The translations under genes were made by a program, and so were the position numbers. This document shows positions 9,098 through 18,060 of a stretch of DNA of 64,000 nucleotides, in pieces (positions within the stretch are counted from its first letter, which is position 1; each line of letters begins with the position of its first letter). Source of the DNA: Mesorhizobium sp. Lineage in GTDB: Bacteria; Pseudomonadota; Alphaproteobacteria; Rhizobiales; Rhizobiaceae. Below the pieces are notes generated by a model. The model was not told the origin of the DNA. It made no database searches and saw only the letters and a program-made list of their open reading frames with translations. The stretch is from positions 1-64,000 of the forward strand of contig JAPUFC010000071.1 of NCBI GenBank assembly GCA_027492275.1. Reading direction: 5' to 3'.

Positions 9098-9293
9098 CAT
9101 TCCTCCCCAAGAAGTCATCGAGCGACAGTATTGTCCATCCCGTCAGGCACGTCATTCTTAAAGCGAAGCGTAACCCGGAACATCACCCAACCGCGGCGGC
9201 CCGACCCAGCGCTACGCCTTTGGCGATTGCCGGCCGGCGCGCCACGAGCCTTTCGCGCTGATACCCGAGCAGTCCATTCCGAGCAACATAAAA

Positions 9294-9307
9294 CAAACGA
9301 TCGCTAG
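9294..9307. promoter_or_regulatory. TetR-type operator, site 3 (degenerate)
   Basis: CAAACGATCGCTAG has a perfect left arm CAAAC, a 4-nt spacer and a right arm GCTAG that keeps three of five bases of GTTTG. It lies about 200 bp upstream of the ligase start. This is a weaker match. Confidence 0.35.
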
Positions 9308-9444
9308 AAAAATTTATCGCTTGGGGACAGGCTTAGATGGGTGCGAGACGGAGGACTGCTCGGATCTTCAGACTCTGCTGAATTTAAGTACACTCTCGTA
9401 AGGCAACAACACACCTTGACACAGAGATTGCATCGTTCAAAAAT

Positions 9445-9462
9445 CAAACATACGATTGTTTT
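9445..9462. promoter_or_regulatory. TetR-type operator, site 4 (VOC gene 1)
   Basis: CAAACATACGATTGTTTT has CAAAC and GTTTT arms 8 nt apart, followed by a T run. It ends 22 bp before the ATG of the VOC gene at 9484, close enough to overlap its promoter. Confidence 0.6.
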
Positions 9463-9483
9463 TTTCGACGGAGCCCGCGGCGC

Positions 9484-9897
9484 ATGAAATGGAACCTCCA
9501 CCATGTCAACCTGAACGTCTTCGATATGGATGCGACGCGATCCTTTTACCTCGACGCCTTGCAACTCGAGCAGGGGAAGGCTCACACAATCGGAACGAGT
9601 TTTGGAGACATGGGGGTCGATGACAGCAACCTGCTATGCGTCGGCGAAGAAAACGCAGGAATACATCTTCTGAAACCTCTCGCGGACTTCGCCAAGCGAA
9701 CGGGGCTCGCCATCAATCCGGCCGTCGGGGGGCACACGGCGATCCAGGTCGAAGACATCCGCGAAGTCATCCGCCGATTGGACGAAGCCAAGATCTTCTA
9801 TTCCTACGCACGCGATCACGCCATGCCGGGTATCCATCAACTCTACGTCTACGACCCGTCTGGAAATCTGATCGAGATCAATCAGGCGATGTCCTAG
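9484..9897 (+). CDS. VOC-superfamily protein (glyoxalase/extradiol dioxygenase fold), copy 1
   Basis: A 137-aa single-module vicinal oxygen chelate protein. The likely metal ligands are a histidine in LHHVNLNV near the N-terminus, a histidine in GGHTAIQV in the middle and the glutamate in NLIEINQ at the C-terminus (His-His-Glu). The order beta-alpha-beta-beta-beta with FYLDALQL matches glyoxalase/bleomycin-resistance proteins. It is a paralogue of the next gene (both begin MKW.LHH and end NLIEINQ). Such small members are isomerases, lyases or dioxygenases; the reaction here is unknown. Its promoter carries an operator-like site. Confidence 0.8.
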   Translation: MKWNLHHVNLNVFDMDATRSFYLDALQLEQGKAHTIGTSFGDMGVDDSNLLCVGEENAGIHLLKPLADFAKRTGLAINPAVGGHTAIQVEDIREVIRRLDEAKIFYSYARDHAMPGIHQLYVYDPSGNLIEINQAMS

Positions 9898-10136
9898 GCC
9901 GCTTCCGCGTTGAATCGCGGCCCCTTGATCAGCATGGCTGAACTCGCCCTCAGAGGCCACCTTGTCATCCCTGCTCGAACGCGATGCACAAAGGCGCGCA
10001 ATCGATTTCCCCATGCGTCGAACCGGATCGCCTGCCCATCCTGGACCCAGATCAACCGGTCGCGCCCACCCCCCCCCGCAGGCATTTGTCGGGAACTCGG
10101 GCGAGAAAATGACCGGTAGGAAGCTTGACCACATAC

Positions 10137-10150
10137 CAAACGTTCATTAG
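10137..10150. promoter_or_regulatory. TetR-type operator, site 5 (degenerate right arm)
   Basis: CAAACGTTCATTAG has a perfect left arm and a weak right arm (ATTAG). It lies 22 bp before the ATG of the second VOC gene, the same spacing as site 4 to the first VOC gene, which strengthens an otherwise weak match. Confidence 0.4.
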
Positions 10151-10172
10151 AATTTTGACCGGGAGGATATCT

Positions 10173-10586
10173 ATGAAGTGGTCGTTGCATCACAAGAATC
10201 TTCAGGTTCACAATCTTGAGGAGACGGTGCGCTTCTATCGTGACATCCTTTGCCTCGACGTCGGCACACCCCATACCATAGGGACGAGCACCGCGAATCT
10301 GGGTGTAAACTCGTCAAATCTTGCCGTCATCGGCGACGGCAACAAGGGCTTGCATCTGCTGAAGCCCATGCCGGACTTCGTCCACAGGACGGGAACGCCG
10401 ATCAACTCCGCGCTGTACGGCCACACCGCGATTTCCGTGGCGGACCTTGAGAGCGTCAAGGCACGCCTGTCCGCAATGGGCTACTTCTACGCCGATCGAG
10501 GCAACTGGGCGATGCCCAGCGTCTATCAGGTCTACGTATACGATCCGTCTGCCAATCTCATCGAGATCAATCAGGAGGCCGAGTAA
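10173..10586 (+). CDS. VOC-superfamily protein, copy 2
   Basis: A 137-aa paralogue of the gene at 9484 with the same likely ligand set: His in LHHKNLQV, His in YGHTAISV and Glu in NLIEINQE. The frame is open from 10125, but GGGAGG precedes the ATG at 10173 and this start aligns with copy 1. The gene precedes a TRAP binding protein by 24 bp and is probably cotranscribed with it. Two divergent copies may act on two related substrates or form a heteromer; function not known. Confidence 0.8.
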   Translation: MKWSLHHKNLQVHNLEETVRFYRDILCLDVGTPHTIGTSTANLGVNSSNLAVIGDGNKGLHLLKPMPDFVHRTGTPINSALYGHTAISVADLESVKARLSAMGYFYADRGNWAMPSVYQVYVYDPSANLIEINQEAE

Positions 10587-10610
10587 ACTTGGCCCATCGG
10601 AGGAGCAACC

Positions 10611-11621
10611 ATGAAGATGAATCGCAGAAGGGCCCTGGCGTGCCTGGGCGGGACGATCACGGCCGGAACGGTATTGCGCCACGCACATGCAGCAGAATTC
10701 CAACTGAAGTGGGGTACGTCACACGCTCCGAATTTTCCGAGCAACCTTGCCATTCAGCGAGCTGCTGCCGCGATCAAGGAAGAGACTGCCGGTCGTGTTC
10801 AAGTTCAGCTGTTCCATTCGGGCCAGTTGGGCAGTGACACCGACATGTTCTCTCAGTTGCGGTCGGGCGCGCTCGACTTCTACATCACCACAGGACCGTT
10901 TCTCGGCGCGATCGTGCCGGTTGCCGGAATCACCGGCGTCGGCTTTGCGTTTTCGGACTACGGCAAGGTGTGGGATGCGCTGGACGGAGATCTCGGCAAA
11001 CACATCCGCAGCAAGCTCATCGCCAACGCGGGCGTCTACCCGTTCGATCACATCTGGGACTTGGGATACCGACAAATCTCGAGCAAGTCGAAGCCCATCG
11101 TTACGCCCGACGACCTCAGCGGCTTCAAGATCCGCGTGGCGGTCGTTCCAATCATCCTGTCGTTGTTCAAGGCTTTGGGTGCGTCGCCGACCGCGCTGAA
11201 CTTCGCCGAGGTCTACTCAGCCTTGCAGACCGGCTTGGTCGACGGACAGGAGAACCCGGTCGGACTGATCTACAACAGCCGCTTCTACGAGGTGCAGAAG
11301 TACATCAGCGTGACCAATCACCTTTGGGATGGCCTCTGGCCGCTCGCCTCGACCTCGACGTGGCAAAGGCTGCCGGCCAACCTGCAGGAGATCGTAGCCA
11401 AGCATGTCAATGAAGCCGGCAGGTGGCAGCGTGTAGAGTCGAACACGGCGAACGAGAAGCTGCGCAAGTCGCTCGCGGACGCCGGACTGCAATTTGTGAA
11501 CGCCGACATAGCGGCCTTCCAGGCCAAGCTGAAAGCGCGCGGATACTACGCCGAATGGAGAAAAACCTTCGGCGACGAAAGCTGGTCAATCCTGGAGCGG
11601 TATACCGGCTCTCTGGCTTGA
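10611..11621 (+). CDS. TRAP transporter substrate-binding protein (DctP family), copy 1
   Basis: A 336-aa periplasmic protein with an N-terminal Arg-rich, probably Tat-type, signal (MNRRRALACLGG and a cleavage site near AHAAEF). DctP landmarks are present: SNLAIQRAA, QLFHSGQLG, the conserved arginine in GFKIRVAV that usually clamps the carboxylate, and SALQTGLVDGQENP. It captures an organic acid for the fused DctQM permease encoded at 12731-14602. It is a paralogue of the protein at 14710. GGAGGAGCAACC precedes the ATG. Confidence 0.9.
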   Translation: MKMNRRRALACLGGTITAGTVLRHAHAAEFQLKWGTSHAPNFPSNLAIQRAAAAIKEETAGRVQVQLFHSGQLGSDTDMFSQLRSGALDFYITTGPFLGAIVPVAGITGVGFAFSDYGKVWDALDGDLGKHIRSKLIANAGVYPFDHIWDLGYRQISSKSKPIVTPDDLSGFKIRVAVVPIILSLFKALGASPTALNFAEVYSALQTGLVDGQENPVGLIYNSRFYEVQKYISVTNHLWDGLWPLASTSTWQRLPANLQEIVAKHVNEAGRWQRVESNTANEKLRKSLADAGLQFVNADIAAFQAKLKARGYYAEWRKTFGDESWSILERYTGSLA

Positions 11622-11765
11622 TGGAAGAGGCACGATCCGCCCGCGCATTCGGCGGCTCGGCGAGATGCGCCGGCGCCTGATCAGGACGGGCAGCCGTTCC
11701 ATTCGATCGGAATGTCTCCCCGCGTCTCGCCACACTGGTTTTCTTAGATGACGAGGAAAGAACGC

Positions 11766-12563
11766 ATGAAGAGCGTTGACGGTTTGCACTACCGGGTTGT
11801 CGATATCCGAAACCCTTGGTTGGAACGCGATGAGACGATTATCTTCCACCATGGGGCCGGGTCCATCAGCGGCGTTTGGTCCGAATGGATTCCGGTGCTG
11901 GCCGACCGCTACAGGATCGTGGCATTCGACATGCGGGGCATGGGAGAATCGGCAGCCGCCGCGAAGGAAGACCATTGGAGCTTCGAAAGCTACGCGGACG
12001 ATGTCATCAGCGTCGCCGATGCCGTTGGTACGGAAAACTTTCATTTCGTGGGCGAATCCTTTGGCGGAACGGTTGGCCTGGTCCTGGGTTTGCGCCATCC
12101 GGACCGCGCCTCCACGATTACGGTCAGCAACGCTTCCCACATCGGCAGCGCTATCCAGAATGTCGAGAACTGGGAAAGCGAACTGTCCAATCAGGGCGCT
12201 GACTTCTGGTCGCGCGGGATGATGCCAAAGCGCTTCTTCGACGGGGCACTGTCGAAAGAAAAGTGGGACTGGTACCACAAGCAGCAGTCGAGCCATCCTC
12301 CGGAGTCGCTGATCAAGGCACGAAAGATTCTGGTCGCCGCGGACCTCAAGGAACGCCTGCGCACGTTGGCTACACCGGTGCTGATCCTGCACCCGGACGG
12401 CAGTCCGTTCGTTCCAATTCAGGTGACAGCCGACCTCGTTTCCAGGCTTCCGAATGTCGAACTGCATGTGGTTGGGCACGCCAAGCATGGGCTACCCTTC
12501 TCGCATTCCGCTCAGTGTGCCGCCGTGCTGCAGGACTTTCTATCGCGAGCATCGCACGCGTGA
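11766..12563 (+). CDS. Alpha/beta hydrolase, copy 1
   Basis: A 265-aa alpha/beta-fold hydrolase. The oxyanion motif HHGAG, the nucleophile elbow GESFGG (serine), a likely acid in HPDGSPF and a histidine near the C-terminus (VGHAKHGLP) form a complete triad. The fold family includes ring-opening C-C hydrolases, lactonases and esterases. I start at ATG 11766, which has GAGGAAAG upstream, rather than 11748. It sits between a TRAP binding protein and its permease and has a paralogue at 16689, so it probably acts on the imported compound or its early product. Confidence 0.8.
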   Translation: MKSVDGLHYRVVDIRNPWLERDETIIFHHGAGSISGVWSEWIPVLADRYRIVAFDMRGMGESAAAAKEDHWSFESYADDVISVADAVGTENFHFVGESFGGTVGLVLGLRHPDRASTITVSNASHIGSAIQNVENWESELSNQGADFWSRGMMPKRFFDGALSKEKWDWYHKQQSSHPPESLIKARKILVAADLKERLRTLATPVLILHPDGSPFVPIQVTADLVSRLPNVELHVVGHAKHGLPFSHSAQCAAVLQDFLSRASHA

Positions 12564-12730
12564 TTAGAAGCGCATCGCGGCGGGCGATGGCAAGGTACAG
12601 AGACATGCCGGGACGATGATGCCCGGTCTTCGCGGCAAATCTGGCATTGACCCAGCATGAGCCGGTGCCCGAAATTCGGCGTTCAACGCACTGGCAAAGC
12701 CATCGGATCCAGATCCAGTCGGAACACAGC

Positions 12731-14602
12731 ATGACGACGCACCGGGAATTCGATCGACCATCCACTCCGCTTTCCGACAGGCCCGGTAAATCGGCTGCGC
12801 GGCGGCTTGGCGCCGCCTTGCTGGAAGCGCTGCTGGCAGGGCTGCTGATCGCTCTGGTCGCGCTCATCTTCGTGGGCGTGGTGATGCGTTATTTCTTCAA
12901 CATGCCCCTGTCGTTCGGTGATGAACTCGCGTCGTTCATGTTCCTCTGGTTCGTCATGCTGAGCGCTGTCCTTGCCATGGATCGCCATGAGCACCTACGG
13001 TTGTCGATCGCAGTCGACTTGCTGCCGCCACGTGTCGCCTCGTTCGTCAACGTTTTGGGAATGTTGATCATCGCAGTCTTCATCCTGGCGCTGACCCCGG
13101 AAGCATTCCGCTACGCCAGGGCAGAGAGCTTCATCGTGTCGCCTGGCCTGGACATCTCCGAGGGCTGGAGAGCAGCAGCGCTTCCGGTCGGATTCGCGCT
13201 GATGGCGCTGATCGTCTGCGATGAGATCATCAAGGCAGATTACAAGCTCGACATTCTGTTCGGGGCTCTCGTGGTCGGCGCGTTCATTGTACTCATGCTT
13301 TTTCTGCGGCCCGCCCTTCTCGACCTCGGCACCGAAAACATCTTCATCTTTCTGGTCGGCGTCCTTCTGTTTTGCCTCTGCATCGGCATCCCGATCGCCT
13401 TTTGCTTCGGCGCCGCAGTCTTGTCGTTCTTGAGCTTCTCGACGTCTCTTCCCTTGTCGGTAATCGTCGGGCGCATGAACGAGGGGATGTCGGGCTTCAT
13501 CCTTCTGTCCGTCCCCATCTTCGTGCTGCTCGGCTGCATTCTTGACGCCACCGGCATGGGCAAGGCGATCGTCAACGTCCTGGGATCGTGCTTCGGGCAT
13601 GTGCGCGCCGGCATGTCGTACGTTCTCCTCGGTTCTCTCTATCTCGTCTCCGGTATCTCGGGTTCGAAAGTGTCCGATATGGCGACGGTCGCCCCGGCCC
13701 TCTTTCCCGAAATGAAGCGACGCGGCAATAATCCCAGCGAAATGGTATCGCTGATGGCGACAGGCGCCATCATGGCCGACACGGTTCCGCCCAGCATCAT
13801 GCTGATCGTGATGGGGTCGGTCGTCGGCATCTCGATCGCTTCCCTGTTCATTAGCGGCTTCGTCGTCGCATTTTGGCTGTTGCTGCTTCTCGCAGCGGCC
13901 GCGCGGTGGAAGGCCCGGCGTGAGGACATGCGGGGTGTCAAGCGCGCCACCTTCGCCACCATGGGGCGCGCCCTGCTGTTCGCCGCACCGGCGCTTGCCC
14001 TCCCTTTTCTGATCCGGAGCGCCGTCACGGAAGGGGTCGCGACGGCAACCGAGGTTTCTACTGTCGCAGTCGCCTACGCATTCGTGATCGGCTCTTGGCT
14101 TTATGGCGGGATATCGCTTCGGAAGGCCTACGAGATGCTGGTCGAGACCGCCGCGATGTCTGGCGCGATCATGCTGATCATGGGCACGGCCGCCGCCGCG
14201 GCCTGGGCGCTGACACAAACCGGCTTCAGCCAGATCCTCACTGATTTCGTTACCGATCTGCCCGGCGGGTGGGTGTCGTTCATGATCGTCACCATCCTGA
14301 CCTTTGTCACGCTGGGATGCATGCTCGAAGGACTTCCGGCGATCGTGCTTCTCGCGCCTCTGATGTTTCCCATCGCGCGCAGCCTGGGCATCCATGACGT
14401 CCACTATGCCATGGTCATCATTGTTTCCGTGAACATCGGCATGTTCATCCCGCCCATCGGCATTGGCTTTTACATCGCCTGCAGCATCGGCAAAGTTGCT
14501 CCTCGGGAGGCGCTGGGCTTCGTTTGGTTCTATCTCGGCGCGCTGATCGTTGGACTGATCCTGATCGCACTTGTGCCGGCGCTAACCATCGGCGTGCTGT
14601 AA
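12731..14602 (+). CDS. TRAP transporter permease, DctQ-DctM fusion
   Basis: A 623-aa integral membrane protein joining the small and large TRAP subunits. Residues about 30-190 form a four-helix DctQ-like part (FGDELASFMFLWFVML); the rest is the many-helix DctM part (LLVGVLLFCLCIGIPIAF-like helix, SGISGSKVSDMATVAP loop, MEG-like cytosolic segments and PPIGIGFYIAC near the end). It moves the acid delivered by DctP with sodium or proton symport. It is flanked by two DctP genes and is the only TRAP permease in region 1, so both binding proteins may feed it. The start is uncertain: 12731 has only a weak ribosome site, and the frame opens at 12647. Confidence 0.88.
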   Translation: MTTHREFDRPSTPLSDRPGKSAARRLGAALLEALLAGLLIALVALIFVGVVMRYFFNMPLSFGDELASFMFLWFVMLSAVLAMDRHEHLRLSIAVDLLPPRVASFVNVLGMLIIAVFILALTPEAFRYARAESFIVSPGLDISEGWRAAALPVGFALMALIVCDEIIKADYKLDILFGALVVGAFIVLMLFLRPALLDLGTENIFIFLVGVLLFCLCIGIPIAFCFGAAVLSFLSFSTSLPLSVIVGRMNEGMSGFILLSVPIFVLLGCILDATGMGKAIVNVLGSCFGHVRAGMSYVLLGSLYLVSGISGSKVSDMATVAPALFPEMKRRGNNPSEMVSLMATGAIMADTVPPSIMLIVMGSVVGISIASLFISGFVVAFWLLLLLAAAARWKARREDMRGVKRATFATMGRALLFAAPALALPFLIRSAVTEGVATATEVSTVAVAYAFVIGSWLYGGISLRKAYEMLVETAAMSGAIMLIMGTAAAAAWALTQTGFSQILTDFVTDLPGGWVSFMIVTILTFVTLGCMLEGLPAIVLLAPLMFPIARSLGIHDVHYAMVIIVSVNIGMFIPPIGIGFYIACSIGKVAPREALGFVWFYLGALIVGLILIALVPALTIGVL

Positions 14603-14625
14603 TCTGCGTCGTCGGGTAAAAATAA

Positions 14626-14639
14626 CAAACGCCCGTTTG
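14626..14639. promoter_or_regulatory. TetR-type operator, site 6 (DctP copy 2)
   Basis: CAAACGCCCGTTTG has two perfect CAAAC/GTTTG arms with a 4-nt spacer, the cleanest match together with the site at 22282. It lies 71 bp before the ATG at 14710. Confidence 0.7.
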
Positions 14640-14709
14640 TAATTGACTAGCTCGAAGTGACCGGTCATTGTCCTGGCGATTGGCCTCGGGTGAGAACAGG
14701 GGAAAGAAT

Positions 14710-15762
14710 ATGTCTTCGGGAGATCGATCACACAAAGCCACGCCGAAAGATATCCGTATCTCTCGGAGAACACTCGGTATTGCTGCCATAGGGCTGACGG
14801 CGACAGCCGTCTTCAGCCCGTATGTCAAACCCGCCAGGTCGGCGGAGTTCACGCTCAAACTTGCGAACGGCTACCTGCCGCAGCATCCTTTGAATCTCCA
14901 GCTCAAGACGAGCCTCGAAGCGATCGCACAAGAGACCAATGGGAGGGTCGACATCAAGCTCTTTCCGCAAAGCCAATTGGGAGCCGACGCGGACCTGATC
15001 TCGCAGGTGCGCTCCGGCGCACTGGACTTTTATGCAACGGACGGGTTGGTGATGAGTTCGCTGATCCCGGTCGCGGCGTTGAGCAACGTGCCATTCGCCT
15101 TTGCAGACTACGCCCATGGGTGGGATGCCGTGGACCATGGCGTCGGCGAGGAGATCCATAGCGCGTTTGACAATGTCGGCCTCCACGCCTTCGACCGTCC
15201 CTACGACAACGGCATCAGGCATCTGACGACATCGCGAAAACAGGTCTCAACCGCTCAGGATGTCCAAGGCATGAAGCTGCGCGTGCCGGTCAGCCCTATC
15301 CTGGTTTCGCTGTTCAAGAACCTGGGCGTGACACCGGTCCCGATGAACGTTGCCGAGCTCTATTCCGCTCTGCAGACCGGCCTCGTGGACGGCCAGGAAA
15401 ACCCTCTGGTCGTCATCAGCACGCTCAAGCTCAACGAAGTTCAGAAATACTGCGCCCTGACCGGCCATCTGTGGGGCGCCATCTGGATTAGCGCCAACAA
15501 GGACCGTTGGAACAGCCTTCCTTCGGACGTGAAGGCTGTCATCAGCAAGCACATCAATGATGGCGCAATCCAGCAGAGGCAGGCCTCGGCTGACAAAGCG
15601 AAGTCGCTTCGCGGGGAGTTGGAGACCGCCGGTCTGATCTTCAACGATCCGAACCTTGACTCATTCAGGCTGAAACTGAGGGAGTCCGGCTTCTACACCG
15701 AGTGGCGCGAAAAATTCGGTGCCAAGGCTTGGGCCGCATTGGAAAAGTATGCCTCTCTGTAG
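14710..15762 (+). CDS. TRAP transporter substrate-binding protein (DctP family), copy 2
   Basis: A 350-aa DctP protein with a twin-arginine signal (SRRTLGIAAIGLTATAVF). It shares with copy 1 the segments FPQSQLGAD, VRSGALDFY, the arginine in GMKLRVPV and SALQTGLVDGQENP. AGGGGAAAG precedes the ATG at 14710; the frame opens at 14668. It has its own perfect operator at 14626-14639, so it may be induced separately from copy 1. It probably delivers a related organic acid to the same DctQM permease. Confidence 0.9.
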   Translation: MSSGDRSHKATPKDIRISRRTLGIAAIGLTATAVFSPYVKPARSAEFTLKLANGYLPQHPLNLQLKTSLEAIAQETNGRVDIKLFPQSQLGADADLISQVRSGALDFYATDGLVMSSLIPVAALSNVPFAFADYAHGWDAVDHGVGEEIHSAFDNVGLHAFDRPYDNGIRHLTTSRKQVSTAQDVQGMKLRVPVSPILVSLFKNLGVTPVPMNVAELYSALQTGLVDGQENPLVVISTLKLNEVQKYCALTGHLWGAIWISANKDRWNSLPSDVKAVISKHINDGAIQQRQASADKAKSLRGELETAGLIFNDPNLDSFRLKLRESGFYTEWREKFGAKAWAALEKYASL

Positions 15763-15818
15763 AGGCACTAACCACTCCGAATCCTCAAGACGCATAATTA
15801 TTTGGCCCGGAGACTGGA

Positions 15819-16556
15819 ATGGCTGAACGCTACACGATCAAGGCTTTCATGGACGATGCCAAGGGTATCCTTGCCAAGGACCTGCCTCTGTTGTCCAAGA
15901 AGATGGAAATTGGAGACCGCCTCTCGGTTCTCTCCCGGCGCGACGACTTGCTGCGTTATGCCATGCCGGCGGGTGCAGCCGACACGTCGCCGGTGAACTA
16001 CTTGCTCTGGCGGGAAGCGCCGCATCTGGCGCTGCTGATCGCGCAGTGGGACCCGGGCTATCGCTCGCCTGTCCATGAGCATGGTGATTTCTGGGTCGTC
16101 GGGTGTGGGTACAGGGGGCGGGACCGCTGGGACATCTATGAGAGGATGGACGATGGCTCGAAGCCGGGCTACGCGCATGTCGAGATGATCGACCAGGTCG
16201 TCGTGGACCCCGGCGTGCCGATCTGGATGCCCGCGCCTCCGCGGGCGATCCATTCTCACAACAACGAGACGGAAAGAAATACGCTCGAGCTGATCTTCTC
16301 GGCTTCGGCTCCGCCGGACAGCTCCGACCGCCTGATCTACGAGGTCGAGGAGCGGCGCTGTTATCCGACCCTTTGGAAGCCGTCGGGCATGTTCGTAGGC
16401 GACGACTACCCCAAACACCTCGATCGCACGGGGCTGCAGGGCCTGTCGTCGATCCGCTCCAACGTCCGCAGTTGGACGCGCCGCGTCTCCTGCCCACTCT
16501 GCACGATGATTGAAGCGACGAGGCTCAGTTCCTTCGCCTGCACGAGCCCCGCATAA
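15819..16556 (+). CDS. Cupin-fold metalloprotein, cysteine-dioxygenase-like
   Basis: A 245-aa protein with a single cupin barrel. Motif 1 is SPVHEHGDFWVV followed by GRDRWDIYER; motif 2 is RAIHSHNNE with TLELIF. The His-x-His pair and the later His fit an iron site as in thiol dioxygenases (CDO/MDO) and related proteins. The last 50 residues, with two Cys in SCPLC, are outside the barrel and look unlike the family. The gene starts 56 bp after DctP copy 2 with GGAGACTGGA before the ATG. An oxygenase or isomerase role is plausible; the substrate is unknown. Confidence 0.65.
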   Translation: MAERYTIKAFMDDAKGILAKDLPLLSKKMEIGDRLSVLSRRDDLLRYAMPAGAADTSPVNYLLWREAPHLALLIAQWDPGYRSPVHEHGDFWVVGCGYRGRDRWDIYERMDDGSKPGYAHVEMIDQVVVDPGVPIWMPAPPRAIHSHNNETERNTLELIFSASAPPDSSDRLIYEVEERRCYPTLWKPSGMFVGDDYPKHLDRTGLQGLSSIRSNVRSWTRRVSCPLCTMIEATRLSSFACTSPA

Positions 16557-16688
16557 CCGCGCGCCGCCTCCTGGATTGCTCACCCATTTGACCGCGTCCA
16601 AGGCCGTCATATGGCGAGCAGATGGGCGACGTGACGTCAAATCGAGACCGAAGCCGTCTTAGGCCAAAGCGTATAAGCAAGGTGCCCC

Positions 16689-17510
16689 ATGAATTGTTCT
16701 GTCATCACCGCATCGGATGGCGCGTCCATCGCCTACGAGGTCAACTTTGCAGGCGCGCCCTGGCAGAGGCCGCAGGCAACCCTGTTGATGCATCACGGCG
16801 TGGGCTTCAATCGCGATGCCTGGGCTCTGTGGCTCCCGAAGCTTCTTGCAGCGGGCTATCGAGTCGTCCGCCTGGATATGCGCGGTCATGGCGCATCCAC
16901 CAAGCCCGAGCCCGGCTACGATTGGACAACAGAACGGTTCGTCGCGGACGTGAATGACGTGCTGGATGCCGAGGGCATAGTCGACTCGCATTTCGTCGGC
17001 GAATCGTGGGGCGGCACCGTCGGCCTGGCCTGGGCCGCCGCGTTCCCTGGTCGCGCCAGAACCATCTCCGTGATGTCGACGACATATAATGGCGCCTTGG
17101 TGCCTCGGATCGACGGCTTCCCGAAGTTGATCCGAGACAAAGGTATCGAAGCCTGGGCCGAGACGATGAACGAGGCCCGCTTTTTCCCATCGGTGGGCAG
17201 GGACATTCTGGATTGGGCCTATGCGGCTCAGTGCGCGTGTCCGGGGCACGTCGTATCGGATATCTTCAGGTATATCCTGAAGCAGGATCTCAGCGACCAG
17301 CTGGCATCGATCACCGCCCCGGTGATGATCCTCGCGCCGCAAAGCAGCCCATTCGTGAAGTTTGATCTGGCGATCGATCTGAAGGAGAGGTTGAGCAATG
17401 TCGAGCTTCTCACATTCCCGGGCCACCGGCATGGGCTCGTTCTGTCAGGTTCGACCATTGCTTGCGACGCCATGACGAACTTCCATGCACGCCATTTCCA
17501 TTCTGGGTAA
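16689..17510 (+). CDS. Alpha/beta hydrolase, copy 2
   Basis: A 273-aa alpha/beta hydrolase related to the one at 11766. It shows MHHGVGFN (oxyanion region), LDMRGHG, the nucleophile elbow GESWGG, and a histidine in PGHRHGLV. Where copy 1 has HPDGSPF, this protein has APQSSPF, so the acidic triad residue is not at the usual strand position and may have moved, or activity may differ. It is the last gene of the plus-strand block and faces the end of the minus-strand operon at 17597. Confidence 0.75.
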   Translation: MNCSVITASDGASIAYEVNFAGAPWQRPQATLLMHHGVGFNRDAWALWLPKLLAAGYRVVRLDMRGHGASTKPEPGYDWTTERFVADVNDVLDAEGIVDSHFVGESWGGTVGLAWAAAFPGRARTISVMSTTYNGALVPRIDGFPKLIRDKGIEAWAETMNEARFFPSVGRDILDWAYAAQCACPGHVVSDIFRYILKQDLSDQLASITAPVMILAPQSSPFVKFDLAIDLKERLSNVELLTFPGHRHGLVLSGSTIACDAMTNFHARHFHSG

Positions 17511-17596
17511 ACCCGCCTGGCAAGGAGCTTGGTGACGAGGTGGGCCAATGCTGCGGGGCACCCGCCGGCCACTTCAACTGAAAGAAACGGGCCGGC

Positions 17597-18058
17597 TCAG
17601 GGTGACGGCAGGGTGGCATCGCCCGAGGCGACGAGCGCCTTGAGATCCATCGAGAGGATCGCGTCCCGGTGGTGGTTGGATGTTTCGAGCTTCAACCGAA
17701 CGATACCTTGGCCCGGCGTCCTGGATGGCCCCTTCGAGACGATCGTGATCAGCACATGGATTGTGTCGCCGGGGCATAAGGGTTTGATGAAGCGGATGTT
17801 GTCGATCCCCAGGCCAGCAAGAGCCGTTCCGCGCAGCAAGCCGTGGTCAACATAAAGTCTGTACGTCATCAGCAAGGTGTGAAGGCCGCTGCCGACGAGG
17901 CGGCCGAACAGGCTCTCAGCCGCGGAAAGCCGGTCGATATGGAAGGGCTGGGGGTCCCATTCCAGCCCGAATCGAATGATTGCGTCTTCCGTGATCGTAG
18001 CGCCGGCCGTCTCATACGATCGGCCGACTTCCAGAGACTCGAATGACAGCCCCTGCAC
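17597..18058 (-). CDS. MaoC-family (R)-hydratase/dehydratase
   Basis: A 153-aa hot-dog-fold protein. The hydratase motif appears as WDPQPFHID, keeping the catalytic Asp and His of R-specific enoyl-CoA hydratases, and the segment PGDTIHVLITIVSKGPS is typical for the C-terminal half. It would hydrate an enoyl-CoA or dehydrate a hydroxyacyl-CoA. It is the last gene of the operon 22196-17597 and starts 2 nt after the lipoyl-domain gene ends, so coupling is tight. Confidence 0.85.
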   Translation of the reverse strand: MQGLSFESLEVGRSYETAGATITEDAIIRFGLEWDPQPFHIDRLSAAESLFGRLVGSGLHTLLMTYRLYVDHGLLRGTALAGLGIDNIRFIKPLCPGDTIHVLITIVSKGPSRTPGQGIVRLKLETSNHHRDAILSMDLKALVASGDATLPSP

Positions 18059-18060
18059 GA

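Larger units (their letters stand above)
9098..9483. other. Divergent control region between acyl-CoA ligase and VOC gene
   Basis: This 386-bp gap separates two divergent genes. It holds two operator-like palindromes (9294-9307 and 9445-9462) and AT-rich patches around 9285-9320 and 9435-9470, as expected of two promoters back to back. I see no gene in it. Confidence 0.55.

Noticed and set aside
12995-14404. Long minus-strand frame of 469 codons
   Set aside because: It lies opposite the DctQ-DctM fusion; its composition (rich in Asp, His, Arg, Gln) is that of an antisense shadow of membrane helices in high-G+C DNA.
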